NCBI GenBank assembly: GCA_030247885.1
Contig: JAPDRO010000009.1
Span: 992,001-1,056,000, forward strand
DNA length: 64,000 nt
Source of the DNA: Taxawa tesnikishii (nom. ined.)
Taxonomy: Eukaryota > Ascomycota > Dothideomycetes > Dothideales
Direction of reading: 5' to 3'
Part shown: positions 1 to 11,826 of the stretch, in pieces
How positions within the stretch are numbered: the stretch's first letter is position 1
How the letters are laid out: every line of letters begins with the position of its first letter
Position numbers and translations under genes: made by a program
Notes under the pieces: model-generated
The model's input: only the letters and a program-made list of their open reading frames with translations
Told to the model about the DNA's origin: nothing
Databases searched by the model: none

Positions 1-2404
1 CTGGGACGATCATGATATCATCGACGTAAGCTCATTCATCTTTTACAGTGAAAGGGATGGCTAATCGAATATTCTAGGGTTATGGCTCTTATCCACACCA
101 CTTCATGTCGACTAAAGTGTTCACCGGTTTGGGTGCGGTAGCGTTCAAGTACTACATGCTTTTCCAGCACCAGAGCGTCGTCTCAGAAACGCAGCGTGAG
201 GAGCCTTCCTGGCTCTTGGGTGCTTCCCCAGGACCCTACATCAATGAGCTCAGCAGAAGCCTGTTCATGTTCCTTGGCCACAAGGTCGCTTTCTTGGGTC
301 TGGACTGCCGCACGGAGCGGATGCGCGACGAAGTGCTCAGCCAAGATAGCTACGACATCATCTTTGACCGTTGTCGTGCTGAGATCAAGAAAGGCGACAC
401 GAAGCATCTCATTGTTCTTCTCGGCGTACCGATTGCGTATCCACGCTTGAACTTCCTGGAGAACATCCTTACTTCGAGGGTTATGGACCCAATCAAGGCA
501 ATTGGAAGAACCGGCGCACTCGGCGGCTTTGTGAACAGGTTTGACGGTGGTGTCGAGATTCTGGATGACCTGGACGACCATTGGACAGCGAAGCACCACA
601 AGGCGGAACGTAACTGGTTCGTTCAGGAACTGCAGGAGCTCGCATCCGAAAAGTCGATCCGTATCACTATTCTTGGTGGTGATGTGCATCTTGGTGCTGT
701 TGGACAATTCTACACCAAGAAGAAATTAGGTGTGCCCAAAGACAGAGATCATCGGTACATGCCCAACATCATCTCTTCCGCCATCGTCAACACGCCGCCA
801 CCAAACGTCATGGCCGATGTACTGAACAGACGTAACAAAACCCACCATCTTGACGATGAGACGGATGAAGACATGATTCCCATGTTCGATTACGACGTCG
901 ATGGAAAGTCCCGCAACAATCGGCACCTACTCCCTCGACGGAACTACTGCACGATCAGAGAGTACCTTCCAGGATCCACTCCGCCTCCCACCCCACCGGC
1001 TGAGCCTGCCACTCCGGCCAGTGGTTGGTCACAGTCTCAAGACTACCAGCAGAATGACCGTCGTTACCCGCCAGGCTCGATGAAGCGCACTTTTTCTTTT
1101 GGTAAAGGTAGCATGCGTCCAGGCAACCTCATCCGGCGTCTTTCTGGTTCACGATCCCGCAACCCCCGGTCTCGCTGAATACAGAGCACGTTCGACCATA
1201 CGAATCCTATGAGCCTGCCCAGCCGGGCAGCCGCCGCAACAGCATGGGTGCAGGCCGCCGCAGTATGTCGGACTCGTACTTCCCTCAGGGTGCCACTGCA
1301 GATAATCAGACTCCAGTACGGCCAACGAACATGTTCCATCGCCGTCCGACGGACCTTTCGGAGAAGGCAGCTGCGAAAGCAGCGGCTAGAGGTGGTCCAG
1401 AAGGGAACGTTGACGGCCGTGAGCATAGCCACATCGATCTCGAGGGCGGCTTAGATATCTGCCTGAACATGGAAGTCAGTCAAAAGGATCCAGCGGGCAT
1501 CACTGTACCATACCGACTTTTAGTCCCGGCCCTCTGGTACGAAGGCGAAGCCGACGAGAACGACGCACGCGCCAAGACGCGAACCGCAACAATCATGGAT
1601 CGGATAAGAGGACGAGGTCACGGACGAGACCGCAGAGGTAGCGTGAGCGGCGAATCGTACAGCGGCAGCGAGCGTAGTCGCAGCCGCAGCCGGTCTCCCA
1701 CACCAGAGCGGACTGCCGGCGGAGGTGGTGGGATACTCGGCCGCTTGAAGAGCGGAGGCCACAGACAGCCCGCTGCCGCCGATGATTACAGGCCCGACTC
1801 ACACGACTCGCAGCCCCGAGGTGCAGGACGCCAACATGGCAACGACGGCACCTACGACACTCGGGCTGCCAACGGTCAGCAACGGCCGTACGCGAACAAG
1901 GAATACGGCCCCGCGGTGGCCGCGCCCACAACCCGACATCCCGCGCATGCCAACAAAGAGTACGGCAGCGGATCCGCCTACCCACCTCCGCAGCAAGAAC
2001 CCCTTCGCGCGCCACCATCCGCAAGCGTAGCCGGTCCCGTGCACTACGACGAGCGTCCGCGCGAACCCAAACGTCGAGGCCTCTTCGGCCGGGGCCTGAG
2101 TTTCCGACGCAATCGATCGCGCGTGCGCGCCGACAACCAGGACTATGAGCGAGACCCGGAATACTACTCCGACGAGACGGGTAGTTATACGGGATCGGAG
2201 GACGAAAGGTATCCCAACGACATGCCACCGCCGCCGCCGGCGACTAAGGCGCGCAGACCCAGCAAGGCGGAGAGGTTCTTCGGGATTGGAGATGAGAGGG
2301 AGGGTCCTCCCGCGCCGGTGCAGAGGATGGGCAGCAACGGGTTGCCGACGGATGAGGGATATGATGATGAGGGGAGAAAGAAGGGGTGGAGGATTTGGAA
2401 GTAG
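1..2404 (+). CDS. PhoD-like phosphatase (metallophosphoesterase), 5'-truncated by window
   Basis: The window opens inside the PhoD signature WDDHDIID. A 52-nt intron (26..77) follows and the next exon resumes GYGSYPHHFMSTKVF. Further conserved signals are FLGLDCRTER, LGVPIAYPRL and the metal-binding ILGGDVHLGAVG (about 665-705), then NIISSAIVNTPPP. The end of the phosphatase domain (DICLNMEVSQKDP, YRLLVPALWY) lies in another frame from about 1460. The tail (1540-2404) is long, basic, Ser/Arg/Pro-rich and probably disordered. The two frames join cleanly if one C is restored in the C5 run at 1163-1167, giving NPPVSLNTEHVRPYE. A very short intron (1147..1184) would also restore phase but is only 38 nt. 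The family hydrolyses phosphodiesters or monoesters; substrate is unknown here. The family call is firm, the exact structure at 1102-1184 is not. Confidence 0.85.
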
Positions 2405-2662
2405 GAGATTGGATTGACGGGGTCCTCGCTTGCTGTTCGATAGCTGGGTCTTTTTTCTCGGTTGTCGCCTCTTGGACGTTGTCTTTTCTTGGATTTCTCT
2501 ATACCCCTTCGTTGCGGAGCATAGCGATGCTTTGGTTAGATTGGTCCTGGTGTGGGTAAGATGAGGGCCTTCTCTTCCTACGACCTGAATTTCTTTAGGA
2601 GAGCGTGATGAGTAATGAGGCATATATCTATCTTCCGGGCACTCTAGCTGTCTTGCCTACTT

Positions 2663-4422
2663 CTATAAACAGTAACGGAATCCCTTGCTCTCCCAATCGG
2701 TGCGATCTTTGAAGCCTTCCAGGATCGCCTGTTGATCCGCTCCCTCGGCCGTTTGCTCGCAGTCTCCGGCTGCTCCATCCCTCCTCTTGTTCTCCCATGC
2801 CATATAACCCGCCAGAAACGCAGAGATGGCAATCATCCCACAATAAGCCGTCAGCAATCCCGTGATCGCCGAGAAGTATCTCGGGGCCTCCCTCGCAAAG
2901 AAGATGTTCGCGCCAGCGATGTTGCCTGCAGCGTAGAACACGAACCACAACCCGTTTGCCACCGAGCGTTTGGTGTGGCCGGCAATGTTCGTCGTGAGCA
3001 GATTCCAGGACAGGATCACGGGCGCGCCGACCAGGTATTGCAGCCACGTGCAGCCGATTAGCGACCAGCGGTGGTCGAGACCCGTGAGCCGGATCCCGAG
3101 AAGGCCGCCCAAGGGCGGCAGGCAGATGATCATGATGGTCAGGCAGCGGACGTTGCGGAAGTAGGTCGCTGCCAGGCCGCACAGCGGAACGAGCACGAAC
3201 TCGAAGGCGCCTAGAGGCAATTGCACTTGCGGTGCTGTTAGTTCTGATGAAGGTGTTGCGAAGGGACGGATACTCACGCAACGTCGCGTTGATGCCGGAG
3301 AAACCGAATCCCTTGATGAGCGATGAGGCGAAGTTGGACACGCCTCCGTTGATGACACCGCAGGCAAGGCCGATGAGGATCAGACAGTGCACCTTGATGT
3401 CAATGCACGCTTCAAGCGCCTGCTTCGGCTTGTATTGCTTCGTTTTGACGCCTATCATGTTGGACGCGATGCGATGAACGGCAATGAGACGCTGTTTGTG
3501 GTTCAGAAAGCGCGCGTTTGACGGTGAGTCCGGCATAACGTAGAGCTGCGCAACATCAGCATGATGTACCTCCGGCTCGTAAAAGAGATGGATTCTGCGT
3601 ACGAACACCCAGCCCCATACGAAGTTCAGAAGTCCGATGACCAGGAAGATCAACTGCCACGGCTTCAACGCGGAGTGGGAATGTCCCAGCCCAAAACCGA
3701 GCCTGTCGCACTAATCAGAGTAGGGCAATGATAGTCTACCGAATCACTACCTACAGAGCTCCGACCATCGTCGCCATGCCATTGAAGGCCAGGAAAATGC
3801 ACATGCGCAGCGGCTGTTCTTGCCTCGTGTAGAACATGGAGACAATATTCATGACTGCCGGGCTGATGCTCGCTTCAAACATCCCAAGCAGAAAGCGCAG
3901 GACGAGTATGCCGGCATAATTGTTCGCCGCCGTGTGGCAGCAAAGCAAGACTGACCAAACGATGATCATGCTGCCAGTGTACTTCGCTACTGGGAGGCGT
4001 TGTATGAGCAGATTGGCCGGAATGGCCCAGAAGAGGTAGCCGAAATTGAAAATGGCCGCGACCCAGGAGTATCGCTGGCCTCCGAGGCCAAGATCGGGGA
4101 TAAGACTGTAGGCGGAGGCGTAGTTCAGGGAGAGCTTGTCCAGGAACTGGATCGTGTACGTTATACAGATCTACGGGCTGTAAGTTTCATCGGAAGCGCT
4201 GGATCATGGTAGACAGAGGTTACTTGCAATCGGCATGATGACCCAGTCAAGTTTACGCCTCACCAAATCTCGTTCCGACTGCAGCTCTTCCGGACTATAC
4301 TGCTGGACCTCCAGGTAGAGGTCTGCGGCCACATCTCGCAATCCCGGGATCTCCTTGAGGGATCCGGTCTCGAGATGATGCTCCGGGTCGGGTACCGCCG
4401 TTATCTCTTTCTCACTCGCCAT
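2663..4422 (-). CDS. MFS permease, allantoate/anion:cation symporter (Dal5/Tna1-type)
   Basis: Four exons: complement(2663..3225, 3278..3702, 3755..4170, 4228..4422), 532 aa, fully in frame. The N-terminal cytosolic tail is followed by KLDWVIMPIICITYTIQFLDK (first membrane segment), a typical start for this fungal permease family. Other family blocks are LNYASAYSLIPDLGL, YAGILVLRFLLGMFEASISP, GLGHSHSALKPWQLIFL, IAGHTKRSVANGLWFVFYAAGNI and the last membrane segment near GLLTAYCGMIAIS. The protein should be a 12-TM plasma-membrane importer of a small organic anion; substrate cannot be read from sequence. The first intron (4171..4227) is a GC-AG intron with donor GCAAGT; no GT donor gives the right phase. 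The other introns are 52 nt each. Confidence 0.9.
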
Positions 4423-4798
4423 GGTTGTGCAGTGCTTCTCTCAGTAGGCTCGAGAAGAGGGTGATAAGACAAGGCGGCCGAGCCTGCCTTTATGTAGGTA
4501 TGCAGGCATCCTCACGACTGCACGCTGTCGCACTCAATTCCGCGTTATCGAGCTGATAGGATGTCGAGGTTACAACTGTGACATGGATGATGCATGATCG
4601 GCGGTGGCATCGCGGTAACGTTGGCCGAACATGCAGATGCGCAGACTTGGAAATGCGATAGGGGAACGCTGCAGGCTATCGCTCATGCTTGGCATCGCGC
4701 ATGGTTGTTTCGTTCACCAAATGCAGAACGATTGAAGTGGTCGCATTTACGGACACGGAAGAGTGGTGATCTGCACTACACACGTGTGCTGGAACTTT
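4423..4798. other. Intergenic, upstream of the 2663-4422 permease
   Basis: No gene recognised. It lies between the start of the permease and the 3' end of the HET pseudogene, so it probably holds the permease promoter. Short open frames here lack family features. Confidence 0.5.
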
Positions 4799-6773
4799 TC
4801 ATTCCGGCGGCGATCTTACAATAATGAGTGTTGTTTCCTCTGCATTCCCACCGCCGGGCAATTCTAGACTTCGAGTGTCTTCTGCTTTTCCAATCCGTTC
4901 GAATGGTGGGATACCACTCTCTAATTCAATGTTGAGCTTCCGAAGGACCAACCTCGCATACTGCGCTCCGCTACTCAGAATGGGTGGAAGCAATGTTACT
5001 GGGAGCAAGTACACTTCTTCTTCTTCTTCCCTTACTTGATGTGCATCCGTGGTCACAAGCTGATAGTCTTGGTATAATCTGACATTCACATCAGGCAGAA
5101 TATGACGCGCTGGATCCTTGGGCATCCTCTCAGAAGACTCGTAACCCCGTCTTGTCCGCAACAATGAGCCGCCGAGTTTAACGTGCCCGTGAGACACTTG
5201 GCCAGTCGGATCGTCGTCAATTGGTAAAGTGGCTACATCCAGGATTTCGCAAAGTTCTTTTGTGTATGTGAAGTCGTACTAAACCATGCCAGAGATGCTT
5301 GCCCACGACCATGTCGGCGCAAGGTATGTATCTGGTCGATCGTCCAATGTGAATTTTCCGGGTTGACCCGCTCGCCATAGCATGTCATTGATGAAGGATT
5401 TCTTCCAAAGACCGGCTAGGGATCGCCCTGGAGGCAACCCTTCAGCCTCCCGGAGGGATCTTGTCGACTTTTCGAGACCAGAGAAGGCTGGTAACTTGTC
5501 ACTGATGGAGGTCAAGTTAAGCATACTGTACCCGCGGACTAGTCGTCTCCGGGGCATTGCGACACCATGCGCCCTGTCTAGATCAGCCAGGAAGCGCTGA
5601 TCACCCATCGGTGCGCTCTTACTCCTTCTCCAGCCAGCACCTCCATCCATGAAACCGCACTCGCACACGTTCATCTCTTCGCATTCGAAGAAAACCTCCA
5701 TGCGCCCAAAATGTAGCGTTCGCGATACAAGGCGTCTTTCTTGATATCACCAGACGCGCTCGAGTACCGGAAACCAGATCTCAGTTAGGTAGGGACCATT
5801 TTGCGTAACATGCGGAATAATGGGACGAACGTAGACGCAATAGGGCAATGCGTCAGAATCAAGACCTTGAGTTTTGAAATGGCAACTCCGCTTTGACAGA
5901 ACACCCTCATGTATGGTCTGCTGAACTCGTGGCCGAGATGCAAATGACGCTGCCTTTATAGTAGGCTGCCATTTTGACTGACTCACGCCTCCAGTCATCC
6001 CGATCGTCTTGCAAGATACAAAGAGAATCGATCCATAGGTATCTGATGCTGAGCTGACGACAGAAGAGAGTGGCGTCTTGGTACGTCTTGTCAAGTTCGT
6101 CCCAGGGCACTGCTCTACGGTACTGATCTAGTTGACTCTTCTTGATTACCGAACTCTTGCTTCTGCCCCAACAATGACTGAGGCAAGCGTAGATGCCGGA
6201 TTCACCGTCTGTAGTACGTAACCTGACTTGCGGTGATGCCTTTGTCCCAATGTCGAGAACGCGTAAAGGCAGCGACTGCTCACCCCCACTCGAGCAATGC
6301 ACGTGTTCGGTCGAACAAGTATCCATCCACTTCTTGACCAAAGCGACGCAGCTGTTCGAAGTAGAGTCGCCAATTGTCTGTGGCTGGGGGTTAAACCTGA
6401 TGCAAGCTTGCAGATAAATTGGGTTCTGCTGATTCGTAAGTGCGCCTGGACTTCTGAACGAGCACTCCAGGGGTGCAGTAGTAGATGGCTTACCGGTAGA
6501 CGAGTGTAGCCAGCACTCCTTCTGTCTACTAATAAACCCCATGACGCTTCTAGGAGAGGCTTCATACCAGGTAAATACCAGATTGGCATTACCAACGCTA
6601 AGAGGTGTGTAAACTGTGCAGCACTTGCTGTAATCACGAAACCCCGGCAGGGTTATCGTGTTGTTGGGGACGAACCGTTTCATTGCTTGCTCGAGTAAGA
6701 GACACACCAGACAATCGTGAAGTCGTGCTGAACTTCTCAAGTCCCCTTCATAGATACGCATCGAGTCTTTCAT
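4799..6773 (-). pseudogene. HET-domain (heterokaryon incompatibility) protein, disrupted
   Basis: The HET core is clear in the first frame (6773 down to about 5910): YACLSHCWGRS, then WDELDKTYQDA, RYLWIDSLCILQDDRDDW and SVICISATSSADH. A slip near 5907-5915 (one extra base or two missing) moves the frame to PYCVYVRPIIPHV. That frame is then interrupted by TGA at 5747-5749, just before YQERRLVSRTLHFGR. Conserved YLAPTWSWASISG follows, with a TAG at 5279-5281 before YDFTYTKEL. The frame runs on to 4799. The domain order and spacing are otherwise normal for a protein of about 650 aa. Upstream, CHLCEDFYMKDSM is in frame with a possible acceptor near 6835 and a branch-like CTAAC, so the true 5' end may include a further exon around 6841-7110. 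HET proteins trigger nonself-recognition cell death between incompatible hyphae. Two stops plus a slip suggest an inactive allele. Confidence 0.85.
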
Positions 6774-7275
6774 GTAGAAGTCTTCGCACAGGTGGCATTC
6801 TGAAGATTGTTCAGTACTCGCTCTAACGCGTAGTTAGGATTCATCGTCTGCATGATCTGGCTTGTTCAACGGGGCACGGTCGAAAGACAACATGCCTGAA
6901 TCGCATCCTGGAGCGACTGTACAGGTCAAAGCCCTCCGACGGTAGCAACGCGCGAGGCAATTCAAAGCCCTCATGCTGGGTGAGTGTACTCCTTGCCACT
7001 GTTACAGTATTACAGATTTTGAACCAACTGTCGTCGAAACCAACTGTGCGAGCGTTGTTTACGTCAAGATTCCCGAGACCGAATTTACGCGCAGTCTCTG
7101 AGGAGAACATGTTTGAGTTGTGAGTGCAGTTGTATAGACGAACTTGGGACTACAAGCGTCAGACACAAAAGGCTCACAGGCAGTATCTCGACATAAAGAG
7201 TTGAGGGAGAGTGTACCCTGTCAACATCACCACTCTCATATGCTCAGGTGAGGCTACCCCGCAGGTTGCCGGGTT
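6774..7275. other. Intergenic or possible lost first exon of HET pseudogene
   Basis: A minus-strand frame at 6841-7110 (starts MFSSETARKFGLG) could be an upstream exon of the disrupted HET gene, but I could not find a convincing donor. No other gene is visible. The 3' end of the next permease gene is at 7276. Confidence 0.35.
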
Positions 7276-9081
7276 TCATTGTCCCGCCGATCTGGCTTTT
7301 ATCCGCAACTCCCGCCTCTGCATCCACCACACCGCGCCGGTGATAGCAAACTGCGCCACAAACGCCAAGGTACTGAAAACGAACCCCTTCGTGAACCGCG
7401 GTGCATCGACTGTCGGATACGTCAAGTAAGGTAACCAGGCATTGAACGCATAGCCCATGGCGTTCATCAGGCCGAGGACAATTGAGCGCTCTTCAGCATC
7501 TGCGCCGCAAATCTCGCTGAGTGCCGTGGTCAGTGATGGTGTCCAGTCCTCGTTCGGAGGATACAATCGAGTGGCGGAAGGGAATGGAAACGGTAGACTT
7601 ACTTCGCCCAGCTCATACTCATAGGTCCATACGGTACGGCGATCCGATAGATCATGAAGGCGAACCACTTCAGTCCGCTCGGCACGTTCCAGACAGCAAG
7701 AATGACAGAGTACAAGAGCCCGAAGAACGTGCTTACAGACATCATGACCGGACGGTTGCGCCAGAAATCTGAGAAAACAGCAAAGCTCACTGTGGAGACG
7801 ATCTGCACGGCTGATTGGGTGGTGGGGATGACGTTGATGAGGTAGACGGAGTAGCCTTCCTTCTTGAGCCAGAGTGAGAAGGGGCTGACACTCGACGAGG
7901 GGCCCTACAAGATGCGTTGTCAGTACCTACTGTGAAGAAACACATCTTCTGGCGGGATAGCTTACGGTGTTGATGAATATGATGTATAGCACAACAAGGA
8001 GGTATACGTGCCATCTGCCGAAGATGCGCTTGAACGCGGATCGGCCTAATCTCGTCCGCGGTGCCCGTCCGACGTCCGCCATGCGCTTCCGTGCCAGCGT
8101 GATCTGCTCAGCCTTGAGATAGAACGCTCGCGAGTTCTCTGGCAAGTCTGGAATGAGGAAAAACCCGGCCGTGGCAATCGGCGTGCTGATCACTCCATCC
8201 ATGATGAACAACCACTTCCAGCCTGGTAACCCGTGGACACCGTTGAGACCCTTGTACACGCCAGCCTGGAGGTATCCACTGAACATGCCAGCTGCGGCAC
8301 TTGAAGCGTGGAAGATGCACGCTCGCTTCGCCAGCTCACTGGGCTTGTACCACGATCCCAATATCATATGCGCGGCCGGGTAGAAGATGCTTTCGACAAG
8401 GCCAACAAAGAATCTGATAGCCACGACGTGGTTCGACGTCCTTGCCGCCGCGAGGCAAAACGTCAAGAGCGTCCAGACCAGCTCGCAGCTTGGAATCCAG
8501 ATACTCGGTCGCACCTTTGTGAGGATGATTTGAGACGGGATCTGTCCGATCACATAACCGGACGTCCACGCGACATCGATAAGATTAAGTTGGTTGCCGT
8601 TCATTTTCAGATCCTCTTTCATCCCGCTCACGTAGGCATTGGAGATGTTGGTCTGGTCGAGGTTTTTGATGAAATAGCCAAGGGATAGAATGGCTAGGAC
8701 GCAGATGTCCAGACGTTGCACGAAATGCACCTCTTCCTTCGAGCGGCCAGGTTCGTAATCCCAGATGTAAGCGTACCACGGCACCTCGTGTTTTTCGGTC
8801 ACTGCCGCATGGTTGGGAGACGAGGTTTGAGAGCTCTCTTCGCGTGACAGTGGTGCAGCCTCAATAGCAACGTCCTTCTCGATGTTGGAGTGGGCAGGTG
8901 CGCTCATTGTGGCCGATTCGCTTGAAGGCCTGCTTTGCTCGAGAAGTGGTACAGATTCAGCAGGCCTGCCATCGATACTTGAATTATCCATTTCTGCGGC
9001 AAGGTCCTCCATGGTCCGGAGGCGCTGGTCGGCCCACTCGCACGCAATTCTGGGCTTGGTCCGTTCGGTTCTCCCAACCAC
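7276..9081 (-). CDS. MFS permease, Fen2/Liz1/Seo1-like branch of the Dal5 family
   Basis: Three exons: complement(7276..7516, 7603..7904, 7966..9081), 552 aa, intact. A long Ser-rich N-terminal tail precedes WYAYIWDYEPGRSKEE and LDICVLAILSLGYFIKNLDQ (TM1). Family blocks include NISNAYVSGMKEDL, GYVIGQIPSQIILTKVRPS, RFFVGLVESIFYPAAHMILG with GSWYKPSELAKRACIFH, then LPDLPENSRAF and MSMSWANEICGADAEERSIV across the last intron. This subfamily imports pantothenate, vitamins, sulfonates and related anions in yeasts. The start at 9081 is the first ATG; internal ATGs at 9018 or 8907 are possible. It is divergent from the TauD-type dioxygenase at 9626 with 544 bp between, which suggests shared regulation. 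Confidence 0.9.
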
Positions 9082-9625
9082 CCATATGGTGAATTCCCGT
9101 TGTTAGATGCCAGACATGGGACTCGAGATGTAGTGGAAATGAGGTACGAATAATCACTCACTGACCCACAGTGTCGCGCAGCTCAACAATCCGGCTGCGG
9201 TGTTCGCCGCTCCTCGTCGCCGCAGACGGTATGGATGGAGAGCAACGGGCAGCGCCAAACGTGCTTCCTATCCACCATGAGGTGCTTGTTTCCACTGAAG
9301 CAGAGGGTAGCTTGAGTCGTGGTACGGCTGAATGTGTTGGAAAGTGAAGGCATGTTGGTCGGAGAGTCTTCGGCTTGCAGCCTTGGCGCAGATTGCATAC
9401 AAGGTGGGCTGGATGGCGCAATCGAGAAGGCGACGCGTTGAGGGGTAGGATGAAGGAGACAACATCTGATCAAGTCTGTCAGCTTGTCAAGGCCGCGAGC
9501 GGAGATGAGCACATAGCTGTGCATAAGAGAGAGCGATATGCCACTTAAGACCCGATCGAGCAACACGCATCGCACATTCCTCCATCACTTCATTTGAAAG
9601 ATTGATTAGCCCTTTGACAGTAGCG
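9082..9625. promoter_or_regulatory. Divergent promoter region, permease / TauD dioxygenase
   Basis: This is the only DNA between the two start codons, so it must hold both promoters. No individual operator could be identified by eye. Open frames here have no recognisable product. Confidence 0.5.
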
Positions 9626-10999
9626 ATGGCGCCAGCTGCAATCGTCCCAGAAATTGTAGATGTGATCCAGCCAAAGAAGGATGCTCTCTCCCTTCCAGTT
9701 CCAGCAAGGGCTCGACTTGAGAAAGCGGGTATTGACTTGAGCAACGGTTACCCCGTGAGCCCCGCAAACAACGCGCAAGCGGCGGTGGACAACTAACGAT
9801 GTGTTGAACTCCAGTATCGTCCAGCCAGGCCACTGTATCTCCAAGACGTCTACGCTATTCGTGACTACGACCGCGAATACGTCGATGCCGGCACGCGCGC
9901 AGATCCGGCCAAGAAAGCACTACTCTCCGCGGCCAAGGAAGTCAAGCACCTGACTGCACATATCGGTACTGAGATTATCGGTCTGCAGCTCAAGAATCTG
10001 ACGGACCAGCAGAAGGACGAGCTGGCACTGCTGATTGCGGAGCGTAGCGTAGTATTCTTCCGGGATCAAGACTTGAGCCCGCAGAAGCAGCTGGACTTGG
10101 GAAAATATTACGGCGAGGTCGAGGTGCATCCGCAGGTGCCATGTGTGCCTGGACTTCCGGGGACGACGGTTATATGGCCCGATCTATACTCCTCGGAGAA
10201 TCCGACCAGCTTCAGGCAGCCTGTTGGCACACAACACTGGCATACTGATCTGTGAGCACTCGTCCCTCCGCTTTTTCGTTTCTGATCCTATGTACTCATG
10301 ACGGCAAGCGTTCATGAGCGCCAACCAGCAGGCATCACGCACCTTCACAACGACACCGTCCCTGAGGTCGGCGGTGACACCCTCTGGGCCAGCGGCTACG
10401 CGGTAAGCACCCAATCCTCGGCTTCTTCGTTCCTGTTGCCATATACTGATGATGGAAGCATACAGGCGTATGAGAAGCTGTCTCCCGAATTCCGCAAGAT
10501 CATTGATGGCCGGTACGCCGTATACCGTTCCGCACACGCCTACCTTGACCGCAACGACCCGACTGCCGGTCCAAAGTACATCGAGCGCACCCACCCGCTC
10601 GTGCGGACTCATCCTGCAACCGGCTGGAAGGCGTTATGGGTTAATCGGCCTATGACTGTGAGGATTGTCGGACTGGACAAGGGGAGAGCGATGCAATCCT
10701 CGACTACCTGTATAAGGTCTATGAGGAGAATGTCGATATCCAGTGCAGGTTCAAGTGGACGCCCGGAACCTCTGCTCTGTGGGACAACCGGTAAGCCCCA
10801 GACGCTGAAACGGAAGATGATGACACAATCAGGACTGATGCTTGATTATAGAATTACCATGCACAACGCTTCGTACGATTACGGGGGTCTCGAGCCAAGG
10901 CATGGTACAAGGGTGACGAGTCTGGCAGAGAAGCCTTTCTTTGATCCAAGTGCGCCCACGAGAAGGCAGGCTCTCGGTCTCGCTGGGCCAGAGGACTGA
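9626..10999 (+). CDS. TauD/TfdA-family 2-oxoglutarate dioxygenase, one frame slip
   Basis: Five exons: 9626..9754, 9815..10251, 10309..10402, 10466..10790, 10852..10999, about 377 aa. The iron-binding facial triad is visible: His and Asp in TQHWHTDL (about 10238-10250) and the distal His in RITMHNASYDYGG (about 10862). The region QPAGITHLHNDTVPEVGGDT and the 2-oxoglutarate-side KALWVNRPMTVRIVG are also typical. The frame slips at the G4 run 10681-10684: one more G restores LDKGESDAILDYLYKVYEEN and FKWTPGTSALWDNR. Total exon length is one base short of a multiple of three, as expected. Members oxidise taurine, other sulfonates, sulfate esters or herbicide-like acids; yeast Jlp1 is a sulfonate dioxygenase. 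The divergent permease next door fits uptake of the same substrate. Confidence 0.88.
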
Positions 11000-11620
11000 G
11001 TGCGTTAGCAGATACAACAACAAACTTTCAAATCAAATAATCTCGTTCCCGTGTCCGAGTGTAGTGTGTCGAGTCTGTTGAGCGAAAGGACGATGCCGTG
11101 CGCGTCAAGGGGAGAAGTCCCCTAGAAGCGCACAGGTCAAATTACGCTTCGATGCATTCCCTAGGATTTCCTCCAGCAGAAAGCGGACAGTGAGACTTGG
11201 CGAAGTGCTATGTAGGCATTCTGACTCCTTTCGTGCAAGTCAACTCACTGGACTCTATCAGCGCTATCCTTGAAGTTCGCGGACAAGGCCAATCTGAGTC
11301 TAGCATCGAATGCACAAGATGGTGGTATTTGAGGGCAAAGAGCTCATCTTTGATGCGTGTTCCCCTGTCACCGTGTCCTCGTCAGATATTCTTTTCAATC
11401 ATATCGTTTCTTTTCTGGGCAACACATGAAGAGCCTAGAAAGACTATCGCGGAGGTGACGGTAGCAGCAACCACACCCGTGAAGACACGGATGGGTGGAG
11501 AAGAGGATCAGAAGTCACGGTCCGCCCTGGACCTGCTGCGGTGAAACTTCGGTCTGTTCTCCGCAAGCCACACCAAAATGGAACCCTCTATACAAACACA
11601 ATAAGCGTCATGAGAAGCAA
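11000..11620. other. Intergenic, downstream of the dioxygenase
   Basis: No gene recognised. A 115-residue frame at 11197-11544 has no family features and no good codon pattern. Confidence 0.5.
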
Positions 11621-11740
11621 AACGTTCAGCAACGAGGATTCCCATATGGTCACCCACTATAGTACTAACTCGTCGGTCAACTGCTTATATATGGGAGAGC
11701 GGACGGGATCCCTAGCTTTCAGCTGCCTATGGCCGAACGT
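11621..11740 (-). rRNA. 5S ribosomal RNA
   Basis: About 120 nt, matching the eukaryotic 5S pattern on the minus strand. The ends pair as a 9-bp helix (ACGTTCGGC with GCTGAACGT). Within it are the A-box region around GGGATCCCGTCCGCTC and the C-box region around AGTACTATAGTGGGTGACCA, and it runs into a T-rich end. It is identical over its whole length to the copy at 26592-26711 on the other strand, while flanking DNA differs. This is the dispersed 5S arrangement known from filamentous ascomycetes. Confidence 0.88.
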
Positions 11741-11826
11741 GGGAAAATTTGTAAATTTAAACAATATGTCCATAAATAATGCGCTCCAACCGGATGACCG
11801 CTGGACGAGGAAGATCAGCTACTGAA

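Noticed and set aside
1102-1184. Intron of 83 or 77 nt in the PhoD gene
   Set aside because: It fits the phase, but it would remove the coding-like GNLIRRLSGSRSR segment; a missing C in the C5 run explains the data better. Not fully excluded.
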